Positions 1 to 5,311 of a DNA stretch of 7,664 nucleotides are shown here, in pieces. Positions within the stretch are counted from its first letter, which is position 1, and each line of letters starts with the position of its first letter. The stretch covers positions 1-7,664 of the forward strand of contig JAJNDJ010000028.1 in NCBI GenBank assembly GCA_021156345.1, read 5' to 3'. Source of the DNA: Rubrobacteraceae bacterium. Lineage in GTDB: Bacteria; Actinomycetota; Rubrobacteria; Rubrobacterales; Rubrobacteraceae. Both the position numbers and the translations under genes were made by a program. Under the pieces are notes generated by a model, which saw only the letters and a list, made by a program, of their open reading frames with translations, was not told where the DNA came from and did not search any database.

Positions 1-1
1 G

Positions 2-277
2 TCACGGGTGTCGCGGCGCCTCCAGCCTCTCCCACACGGCCCGCCAGGTCTCTTCCCTTTCCAGCGCCACCGCGAACTCGAACATCTTCCTCGCCACCCG
101 TGCCCGCAGCGCGTTCCAGACCGGCCGGCGGGGTGCTAGCCGCGCGAGCCGCCGCTCCTCGGCCTCGGCCAGAAACCTTGCGTTCCTCTCCCTCGCGAGC
201 TCTACAGATAACCAGTCGTTCACGACGTGTATCTCCTCTCTCGCTTGCCGGATGAGAATACTGGCGAAAGAGGTCAT
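2..277 (-). CDS. Small hypothetical protein, 91 aa
   Basis: I do not recognise this protein. It is a complete 91-residue reading frame with an ATG start and a TGA stop at the very edge of the window. AGGAAGG lies just upstream of the ATG (281-287), which supports real translation. The protein is highly charged and rich in Arg, Glu and Ala, with a helical look throughout. A basic-acidic stretch (about residues 28-48) could be a long amphipathic helix or short coiled coil. I see no signal peptide, membrane segment or metal-binding motif. It is divergent from the WYL regulator with about 50 bp between the two starts, so the two probably share a control region. It could be a target of that regulator, but there is no direct evidence of function. 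Confidence 0.55.
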   Translation of the reverse strand: MTSFASILIRQAREEIHVVNDWLSVELARERNARFLAEAEERRLARLAPRRPVWNALRARVARKMFEFAVALEREETWRAVWERLEAPRHP

Positions 278-290
278 AATCCTTCCTGAT

Positions 291-311
291 AACCTGTGGA
301 ACCGCGAGGTT
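291..311. promoter_or_regulatory. Possible operator dyad between the 91-aa gene and the WYL regulator
   Basis: AACCT at 291-295 is mirrored by AGGTT at 307-311, a 5-bp-arm dyad with 11 bp between the arms. Inside it, AACC-GCGA-GGTT (300-311) forms a second small dyad. The element lies in the short divergent intergenic space, immediately upstream of the regulator's CGGAGG ribosome binding site (315-320), where an autoregulatory site would be expected. The arms are short, so chance is a real alternative. Confidence 0.25.
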
Positions 312-327
312 TTTCGGAGGCAGAAGG

Positions 328-1290
328 GTGTACGGCTACCGTCCTACGACGAGGTTGCTCTCGATGCTGGAGTTGCTCCAGGCGCGGGGGAGGGTGAGTG
401 GTCCCGAGCTGGCCCGTAGGCTCGAGGTCGGCGAGCGCACCGTGCGCCGCTACGTGGCGATGCTCCAGGAGATGGGCGTACCCGTGGAGGCCGAGAGGGG
501 CAGGTACGGCGCCTATACTCTGAGACCTGGTTTCAAGCTGCCGCCGATGATGTTCACGGACGAGGAGGCGCTCGCGCTGGCACTTGGGCTCCTCTCTGCC
601 CGCAGGCTCGGCCTATCGGGGGCCGCCCCTGCCGTCGAGGGCGCCCGGGCGAAGCTGGAGCGTGTCATGCCTGAGGAGTTGCGCGAACGGGTGCGGACCT
701 TCGAGGAGGTCGTCGTACCCGCGGCCGCGGACCCGGCGCGCCTCCCTGCGGGCGAGGTCGTCGTGACCTTGAGCGAGGCCGTGCGGGAGCGCAAGCGGGT
801 GAGGATGCGCTACAGGGCGGGGGACTCAGGGGAGACGCGGAGGGCTGTGGATCCCTACGCCGTCGTTCAGGGGGATACCTTCTGGTACACCTTCGGTTAC
901 TGTCACCTGCGGGAAGGAAGACGCCTCTTCAGGTTGGACCGGGTACTCTCGGTGGAGAGACTCGATGTGTCGTTTGTACTCCCGCAAGGCTTCGACACAC
1001 CCCAGGGAGTGCTCGAGGCGCTTGCGGATATGCGGGAGGACCGCTGGTCCATAGAGGTGTTGCTCCAAACCACGGTGCAAGAAGCGCGCGGGCAACTCCC
1101 GAAGATGGGGGTCTCGCTCCAGGAGACACCACACGGCGTCGTTATGATCTCTTCGACCTCCGATCTCGGGTGGATGGCGCGGGTGCTGGCGGGACTCTCA
1201 TTCCCCTTCGTGGTGCGTAAGCCGCCCGAACTTCGCGACGCGCTGCGACGACTCGCTGCTGAGATCGAAGCCCTGGCGGAAGGTCGCTAA
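328..1290 (+). CDS. HTH/WYL-domain transcriptional regulator (YafY/PafC type)
   Basis: This is a 320-residue cytoplasmic DNA-binding regulator. Residues about 8-60 form a DeoR-type winged helix-turn-helix, with the recognition-helix region around ELARRLEVGERTVRRYV. A linker helix region follows (about 75-125), then a WYL domain (about 143-213) with conserved DPY (175-177), a WY core (186-187) and the FRLDR motif (201-205). The C-terminal part (about 235-315) matches the WCX extension, ending in a PPELRDALRRLA-type helix. The usual W-Y-L triplet reads W-Y-T here (186-188). The length is normal for the family. The GTG start at 328 is supported by CGGAGG at 315-320, 7 nt away. The gene is divergent from the 91-aa gene and convergent with the acyl-CoA dehydrogenase gene, separated by 82 bp. 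WYL proteins usually sense small ligands or nucleic acid; the ligand is unknown. It is a candidate controller of the neighbouring catabolic genes, by proximity only. Confidence 0.93.
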   Translation: MYGYRPTTRLLSMLELLQARGRVSGPELARRLEVGERTVRRYVAMLQEMGVPVEAERGRYGAYTLRPGFKLPPMMFTDEEALALALGLLSARRLGLSGAAPAVEGARAKLERVMPEELRERVRTFEEVVVPAAADPARLPAGEVVVTLSEAVRERKRVRMRYRAGDSGETRRAVDPYAVVQGDTFWYTFGYCHLREGRRLFRLDRVLSVERLDVSFVLPQGFDTPQGVLEALADMREDRWSIEVLLQTTVQEARGQLPKMGVSLQETPHGVVMISSTSDLGWMARVLAGLSFPFVVRKPPELRDALRRLAAEIEALAEGR

Positions 1291-1372
1291 CCCTGACTGC
1301 TCAGCCGAACCTCGCCATAACGTGCTTGATGACTGTCTAGTCTGCGATCGCGTAGGCGCTCAGCTCTTCTCG

Positions 1373-2551
1373 CTAACCAACCATCGTATACGCGTCCCGG
1401 CCGCGCTTCAGCAAACCACGGGCGATTATGGAGCGCTGAATCTCGCTAGTGCCCTCCCAGATGCGGTCCACTCGGAGCTCGCGGTAGTAGCGCTCGGCCG
1501 GGTTCTCGGTCATGTACCCCCGGCCACCGAAGATCTGGACCGCACGGTCGGCGACCCGGCCCGCCATCTCTGACGCGAACAGCTTCGCCATCGCCGTCTT
1601 CCCGTGCAGAATGCTCGGGGCGTCGAGATCCCACATCCTTGCCACGTGGTCCACCATCAGCCTGGCGGCGTTCAGCTCGGTCGCGGAGTCGGCCAGCATG
1701 AACTGGATCGCCTGGTACTCGGAGATCTTCTTACCCGACGCCGAGCGCTCCAGCGACCACGAGCGGGCTAGATCTGTGAGCCTCTCGGCCGCCCCGCAAC
1801 AACGGGCCGCTATCATCAGCCTCTCCAGAGAGAACCAGCGCTTGGTCCCCTCGTCCCCTCCGCTTCCGAGGCGCGCGTCCTCTGGGACCCTGCAGTTCTT
1901 TAGCCTGAGCTCGACGTGCTTGGAGGCGTAAGGGTCGTGCATGAAGACCGGCGTACGCACGAACTCCAGGCCTGGCGCCTCGCGCTCCACCAGGAAAGAC
2001 GCCTGCTCTTCACCGGCCCATGCGAGCACGATAAAGAAGCCGGCCCGCTCACCGCCGGTCACGAACCACTTTTCGCCGTTCAGAACCCAGCCTTCCCCGT
2101 CTCTTTTGGCGGTTGTCTTTATGTCCTTTATGTCCGAGCCGGCCTCCGGCTCGGTGATGGCCCATGCCTCCCTTGTCTCGCCCCGCAAGACGGGCATGAC
2201 GTAGCGCTCTATCTGCGCGGGGTTGGCCAGCTCCAGGAGCTCCCGCGGTCCCCTGTCGGCGACCATGTACCCGAGGCCATTGGTCACCTTGCCTGATTCC
2301 TCCTCGAGTGCGACGAGCGAGACCATGGACAGATCCATGCCGCCGTACTCCGTGGGCATGTTGAGGTTGCTGAACCCGGCCTCGCGTGCCTTGTCCCGCA
2401 GCATCTGTAGCCTCTCCTCGTCGATCTCCCCGCGCTCAGCTATCTCCGCCTCGAACGGATGAAGCTCCTCCCTCACGAACCCGGCTATGCGGGCCTTCAA
2501 CGCCTTTACTTCCTCCGGGATCTCGGCCGTCACCTGTGGCGCCGTCGTCAC
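1373..2551 (-). CDS. Acyl-CoA dehydrogenase, FAD-dependent
   Basis: This 392-residue protein belongs to the acyl-CoA dehydrogenase family, which makes the trans-2-enoyl-CoA and passes electrons from FAD to electron-transfer flavoprotein. The N-terminal helical domain (about 10-125) is followed by the beta domain with the flavin signature AWAITEPEAGSD (129-140) and KWFVTGG (161-167). The C-terminal helical domain carries QIFGGRGY (339-346) and IWEGTSEIQ (364-372), in which Glu366 sits at the position of the medium-chain enzyme's catalytic base. The length is typical for a single-domain enzyme. The GTG start at 2551 follows AAGAGGAGA (2559-2567), so translation looks efficient. The gene begins 16 bp after the stop of the FAD oxidoreductase on the same strand, so the two form an operon. 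Substrate chain length cannot be read from the sequence. Given the neighbours, a CoA thioester of a betaine-like or amino acid-derived acid is possible, as for gamma-butyrobetainyl-CoA or crotonobetainyl-CoA enzymes, but an ordinary short-chain acyl-CoA is equally allowed. Confidence 0.93.
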   Translation of the reverse strand: MTTAPQVTAEIPEEVKALKARIAGFVREELHPFEAEIAERGEIDEERLQMLRDKAREAGFSNLNMPTEYGGMDLSMVSLVALEEESGKVTNGLGYMVADRGPRELLELANPAQIERYVMPVLRGETREAWAITEPEAGSDIKDIKTTAKRDGEGWVLNGEKWFVTGGERAGFFIVLAWAGEEQASFLVEREAPGLEFVRTPVFMHDPYASKHVELRLKNCRVPEDARLGSGGDEGTKRWFSLERLMIAARCCGAAERLTDLARSWSLERSASGKKISEYQAIQFMLADSATELNAARLMVDHVARMWDLDAPSILHGKTAMAKLFASEMAGRVADRAVQIFGGRGYMTENPAERYYRELRVDRIWEGTSEIQRSIIARGLLKRGRDAYTMVG

Positions 2552-2567
2552 AGCTGTGTCTCCTCTT

Positions 2568-3746
2568 CTACTTCTTGGGGAAGGGCAGGGCGATGGTGTC
2601 CTCTACCCTGTCAGGGTCCCGCTCCCGTGAGAACCGCGCAAGCTCTATGTCCTCTTCGGGCAGATCTTCGACCGCGCCCTCGGAGATGAGCTCGGCCATC
2701 TTCTCCCCGAGCGCCGGCCCCCACATCATCCCGTGCCCCCCCGCCGCCAGGACGTAGAAACCCTCTACCGGTTCGTCGATGATAGGGAGGTGATCCGGCG
2801 TGTAATCGATGGATGCCGCCCACGCCCGCGATACCGGCAAGCCCTCGAGCGCCGGGTGCGCGGACTCCCAATCGGGGCGCAAACCCTCGTAGTAGTTCCA
2901 GTCGAAGTCGATCTGGTAACGCCCCGTTTCGTCCGCCTGGTCGACGGGGTTGCTCATGCCGAGCAAGACACCCTGCTCTTCGGGCCGCCAGTAGTAGCCC
3001 TTGCCCACGTTGAACACGAGCGGGAACGGATGCTCTACCCCCTCAGGCACGTAAGGGAAGCTGACGACCTGGTGCCGTACGGCCATCACAGGAACCTCCA
3101 CCCCGACCATCCGGCCGATCTCCCGCGCCCCCCGCGGGCCACCGGCGTCCACAACCCGCTCCGCCTCGAACGTGCCGCGCACACTCTCGAGAGTGTAGCG
3201 GTGGCCCTTCTGGTCGACGCCGGACACCTCGCACATCTCGAAGAGGTCAACCCCATCGTCCCCCAGCACCGCACTCGTGGCATTGCGGGCCGCCACCGGC
3301 GGGTGGACGTAACCGTCGTCCGGGGTGTACGTCGCCCCCACAAAGCGGTCCCAGTTCAGTTCGGGGAACCGCATCCTGCCCTCCCCAGGCTCGACCCACT
3401 CGTTCTCGACCCCGGCGGCCCGCCGCACCTCGACCAGCCGCAGGTAACCCTCCTTCTCCTCCTCTGTCTCAGCGACGATGTAGTATCCCGTCTCCATAAA
3501 GCCAGAGTCCAGACCCAACTCGTCCCCGAGCCGCAGGTACAACTCCCGAGAGAGCTTGCCCAGCTTCGCCGCTGTCGCCGAACCACCTTGCTGGCGTACC
3601 ACTCCTGCCGAACGGCCCGTCGCCCCTCCCCCGGCCCAACCCCGCTCCAGCACCGCGATCCGCCCGAAACCACGATGTGCCAGCCGGTGCGCCGTCCACA
3701 ATCCCAGGTTCCCGCCACCAATCACAACCACGTCGTAAACCGTCAT
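2568..3746 (-). CDS. FAD-dependent oxidoreductase of the D-amino-acid-oxidase/sarcosine oxidase fold
   Basis: This 392-residue DAO-superfamily flavoprotein probably oxidises a secondary or tertiary amine (N-methyl amino acid or similar) with release of formaldehyde or an imine. The Rossmann nucleotide-binding motif VVVIGGGNLG is at residues 6-15. GRSAGVVRQQGG (44-55) follows the second strand. The C-terminal substrate/FAD region has DYTPDHLPIID (314-324) and GGHGMMWGPALGEKMAELI (336-354), typical of sarcosine, dimethylglycine and glycine oxidases. By eye alignment the cysteine that covalently holds FAD in monomeric sarcosine oxidase is an alanine here (about residue 311), so FAD may be non-covalent. 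A longer frame could start at a GTG at 3803, but the ATG at 3746 is preferred: it is 6 nt from AGGAGGAG and places MTVYDVVVIGGG at the N-terminus. The gene leads an operon with the acyl-CoA dehydrogenase and is divergent from the Rieske oxygenase. The exact amine substrate is unknown. Confidence 0.88.
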   Translation of the reverse strand: MTVYDVVVIGGGNLGLWTAHRLAHRGFGRIAVLERGWAGGGATGRSAGVVRQQGGSATAAKLGKLSRELYLRLGDELGLDSGFMETGYYIVAETEEEKEGYLRLVEVRRAAGVENEWVEPGEGRMRFPELNWDRFVGATYTPDDGYVHPPVAARNATSAVLGDDGVDLFEMCEVSGVDQKGHRYTLESVRGTFEAERVVDAGGPRGAREIGRMVGVEVPVMAVRHQVVSFPYVPEGVEHPFPLVFNVGKGYYWRPEEQGVLLGMSNPVDQADETGRYQIDFDWNYYEGLRPDWESAHPALEGLPVSRAWAASIDYTPDHLPIIDEPVEGFYVLAAGGHGMMWGPALGEKMAELISEGAVEDLPEEDIELARFSRERDPDRVEDTIALPFPKK

Positions 3747-3752
3747 GCCCGA

Positions 3753-3760
3753 CTCCTCCT
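3753..3760 (-). promoter_or_regulatory. Ribosome binding site fixing the FAD oxidoreductase start
   Basis: AGGAGGAG on the minus strand lies 6 nt before the ATG at 3746. In the longer alternative frame (GTG at 3803) this sequence would be coding for a Glu-rich stretch. The near-perfect Shine-Dalgarno sequence therefore argues for the shorter 392-aa protein. Confidence 0.75.
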
Positions 3761-3835
3761 CAAGTTCCATCACCCACCCAGCCAGTGCGACGGTCCGATC
3801 CACGGGCGACAGGCAGCCCGAACGTCACGCCACTC

Positions 3836-3851
3836 TTGAACCGCAATTCAA
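3836..3851. repeat. Operator-like dyad, copy 1 (TTGAA-N6-TTCAA)
   Basis: TTGAACCGCAATTCAA is an inverted repeat with 5-bp arms and a 6-bp centre. It has the same arm sequence and spacing as the dyad at 3980-3995, 144 bp away centre to centre. It lies in the untranslated leader of the FAD oxidoreductase operon, or upstream of the Rieske gene, depending on direction. The TGAA-N6-TTCA core resembles the ArsR/SmtB-type consensus, but other winged-helix families use similar sites. Confidence 0.5.
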
Positions 3852-3979
3852 TAGAACCCCGGCGCGGTTGGTTCGTCACTACGACCGACCGCACACTGCA
3901 CCTCCCACTACCGATCCCTCTGGACTTGGCCCGACGAGACGCGCCACGACGACCGGTGGCCAACGACCAGGATGTATTC

Positions 3980-3995
3980 TTGAATCATCATTCAA
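3980..3995. promoter_or_regulatory. Operator-like dyad, copy 2, overlapping the divergent promoters
   Basis: TTGAATCATCATTCAA is an inverted repeat with 14 of 16 positions symmetric (TTGAAT-N-AT-N-ATTCAA). Its left arm is also the predicted -35 box of the Rieske promoter, and its right end coincides with the predicted transcription start of the leftward promoter. A protein bound here could control both directions at once. It shares TTGAA-N6-TTCAA with the copy at 3836-3851. The binding protein is unknown. Confidence 0.6.
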
Positions 3996-4008
3996 AGTAA
4001 ATTATACT
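3980..4008 (+). promoter_or_regulatory. Predicted promoter of the Rieske oxygenase gene
   Basis: The -35 box TTGAAT (3980-3985) is followed after exactly 17 bp by the -10 box TATACT (4003-4008). The predicted start of transcription is near 4015, giving a leader of about 93 nt before the ATG at 4108. The match to the vegetative sigma consensus is 4 of 6 and 5 of 6. The boxes sit in the only AT-rich stretch of the area. Confidence 0.55.
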
Positions 4009-4029
4009 GAAGCTGGCGGGCTGGGGCAA
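4001..4029 (-). promoter_or_regulatory. Predicted promoter of the FAD oxidoreductase-acyl-CoA dehydrogenase operon
   Basis: On the minus strand the -10 box is a perfect TATAAT (4001-4006), and 17 bp upstream is a half-match -35, TTGCCC (4024-4029). The predicted start is near 3994, inside the operator dyad, and leaves a long leader of about 250 nt before the ATG at 3746. The promoter physically overlaps the rightward one. A closer second promoter may exist, but none stood out. Confidence 0.45.
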
Positions 4030-4057
4030 CCGGCATGCCGGTAGGCCGCCCGCTGGT
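4012..4057 (+). other. Strong hairpin in the 5' leader of the Rieske oxygenase gene
   Basis: Arms at 4012-4021 and 4048-4057 can form a stem of about 10 pairs, including several G-U pairs; the core is GCGGGC with GCCCGC. Inside lies a perfect 14-bp palindrome, ACCGGCATGCCGGT (4029-4042), able to form a 5-bp GC-rich stem with a CAUG loop. No T-tract follows, so this is not an intrinsic terminator. It begins at or close to the predicted transcription start. It could be an RNA element or a second DNA operator. I could not match it to a known riboswitch. Confidence 0.45.
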
Positions 4058-4092
4058 GGCGGGGCTATCGGGAAGTGTGTAAAGGATGGGTC

Positions 4093-4100
4093 GGAAGGGG
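4093..4100 (+). promoter_or_regulatory. Ribosome binding site fixing the Rieske oxygenase start
   Basis: GGAAGGGG lies 7 nt before the ATG at 4108. An upstream in-frame GTG at 4075 would add 11 residues with no family resemblance and would place this purine run inside the coding sequence. The ATG at 4108 is therefore preferred. A GTG at 4102 is too close to the purine run. Confidence 0.65.
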
Positions 4101-4107
4101 AGTGTTT

Positions 4108-5295
4108 ATGACGCCCATAGACCGTGAATTGCTATCCTCGTCGGTGCTCTCCGAAGGGCAGATGAGCCTACCTGCCGAGGCGTTCACCGACGATTCGGTG
4201 CTCGATTGGGAGATGGAGCACTTCTTCGACGAGAGCTGGGTATGTGTCGGACGTTCGGAGGACCTGCGCGGCACTGGTGACCGCTGCGCGGTGGCGCTCG
4301 GCCGCGAGTCAGCGCTCCTCGCGCGGGACGAGCAGGGAAACCTGCGGGCCTTCTACAACGTGTGCCGCCACCGCGGGCACTTGCTCGCCGAGGTAGGCGA
4401 GTCGTCGAGTGGCAGGTTCATCCGCTGCCCGTACCACGCGTGGGCTTACGGGTTGGACGGAAGTTTGCAGGGTGCTCCCGGTTTCGGCCAGCTACCCGGG
4501 TTCGACAGGGCTGACTACTCGCTAGTACCGGTCCGGGTCGTGGAGTGGGAGGGGTGGCTGTTCGCGAACGCGAGTGGGGATGCGCCTCCTTTCGAGGAGC
4601 ACGTGGGCAATCTGGGGGAGATGATCGGGAACCACCGTTCCGGCGAGCTCGTGACGGTCGCCAGGCGCAGCTACGAGATCGAGGCTAACTGGAAGATACT
4701 CGTCGAGAACTACCACGAGTGTTACCACTGCCCATCCATTCACCCTGAGCTCTGCAAGGTAAGTCCGCCGAAGAGTGGCGAGGATCACGAGGCGCGGGGG
4801 ATCTGGTTCGGTGGGTCAATGGAGCTCGAGGATCACGCCGAGACCATGTCGCTCACCGGGGAGAGCTTCGCACCTAGGCTGCCGCATCTTGCGGAGGGAC
4901 AGGAGAGGGAGGTGTATTACTATCAGCTCTTCCCCAACCTCCTGATCAGTCCCCACCCCGACTACGTGATGACCCACCGCCTCAGGCCCCTCGCCCCTGG
5001 CAGGACTGCCGTGGAGTGCGAGTGGCTGTTCTCTCGCGAGGCGGTCGAGACCGAGGGGTTTGATCCTTCGTACGCGATCGAGTTCTGGGACCTGACCAAC
5101 GGGCAGGACTGGAAAGCGTGCGAGGGCGTACAGAGGGGCGCCTCTTCGCGTGGTTACCGGCAGGGACCTCTGTCACCCGACGAGTCGACGTCTGGCAAGT
5201 TCGTGGCGACGGTGGCCCGTGGATACCTCCAAGGTGGGGTCGCGCAGCTACTGGATTGGATCCCGCCTGACGGGACCTCGGAGCAGGTTCGGTAG
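4108..5295 (+). CDS. Rieske non-heme iron oxygenase, alpha subunit, quaternary-amine (GbcA/CntA/Stc2) type
   Basis: This 395-residue cytoplasmic oxygenase uses O2 and electrons from a separate reductase, most likely for oxidative N-demethylation or C-N cleavage of a betaine-type substrate. The N-terminal Rieske domain binds [2Fe-2S] through Cys86, His88, Cys107 and His110 (C-x-H-x18-C-x2-H; NVCRHRGH and CPYHAW). The C-terminal domain holds the mononuclear iron ligands His207, His212 and probably Asp334 (NGQDWKACEGVQRG), in NWKILVENYHECYHCPSIHP (194-213). The residue bridging the two metal sites is Glu204, as in carnitine oxygenase CntA, where ring-hydroxylating dioxygenases have Asp. The usual CPYHGW reads CPYHAW. 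Length fits a single-component alpha subunit, and no beta subunit is adjacent. It is divergent from the sarcosine-oxidase-like flavoprotein, an arrangement that suits sequential demethylation. No ferredoxin reductase is in the window. An aromatic substrate is less likely but not excluded. Confidence 0.9.
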   Translation: MTPIDRELLSSSVLSEGQMSLPAEAFTDDSVLDWEMEHFFDESWVCVGRSEDLRGTGDRCAVALGRESALLARDEQGNLRAFYNVCRHRGHLLAEVGESSSGRFIRCPYHAWAYGLDGSLQGAPGFGQLPGFDRADYSLVPVRVVEWEGWLFANASGDAPPFEEHVGNLGEMIGNHRSGELVTVARRSYEIEANWKILVENYHECYHCPSIHPELCKVSPPKSGEDHEARGIWFGGSMELEDHAETMSLTGESFAPRLPHLAEGQEREVYYYQLFPNLLISPHPDYVMTHRLRPLAPGRTAVECEWLFSREAVETEGFDPSYAIEFWDLTNGQDWKACEGVQRGASSRGYRQGPLSPDESTSGKFVATVARGYLQGGVAQLLDWIPPDGTSEQVR

Positions 5296-5311
5296 CCGTG
5301 CGAAGAGGCGG

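Larger units (their letters stand above)
3747..4107. other. Divergent control region between the FAD oxidoreductase and Rieske oxygenase genes
   Basis: This is 361 bp without a convincing gene. The right-hand part (about 3970-4012) is clearly AT-rich against the high-GC background and holds overlapping divergent promoters and an operator dyad. A second dyad of the same pattern is at 3836-3851. A GC-rich hairpin-forming leader follows at 4012-4057. The stretches 3770-3835 and 3852-3970 show no motif I can support. Small frames that cross the region lack ribosome binding sites and are probably not real. Confidence 0.7.

Noticed and set aside
299..314. Mini-terminator look-alike: AACC-GCGA-GGTT followed by T residues
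   Set aside because: The stem is only about 4-5 bp and lies just before the regulator's ribosome binding site. A terminator there is implausible; it is kept only as part of a possible operator.
1344..1351. GCGATCGC, identical to the cyanobacterial HIP1 palindrome
   Set aside because: It was noticed only once in the window. HIP1 is meaningful only when highly repeated, and the genes do not look cyanobacterial.
1291..1372. Search for a bidirectional terminator between the convergent regulator and acyl-CoA dehydrogenase genes
   Set aside because: Only a 4-bp-arm GACT/AGTC hairpin (1331-1342) and no T-tract were found, too weak to call.
2733..3839. Long plus-strand open frame of 368 codons opposite the FAD oxidoreductase
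   Set aside because: It mirrors a clear flavoprotein gene with intact motifs on the other strand. Its predicted protein has no recognisable family features, and high GC makes long antisense frames common.
3760..3963. Minus-strand 67-codon frame in the leader of the FAD oxidoreductase operon
   Set aside because: It would start with TTG, has no clear ribosome binding site, and is a low-complexity Arg-rich translation. It is more likely untranslated leader than a leader peptide.
5139..5310. Inverted repeat, 11 of 12 bases, between 5139-5150 (in the Rieske gene) and 5299-5310
   Set aside because: The arms are about 150 bp apart and one is inside conserved coding sequence. Nothing suggests a mobile element, so chance is likely.
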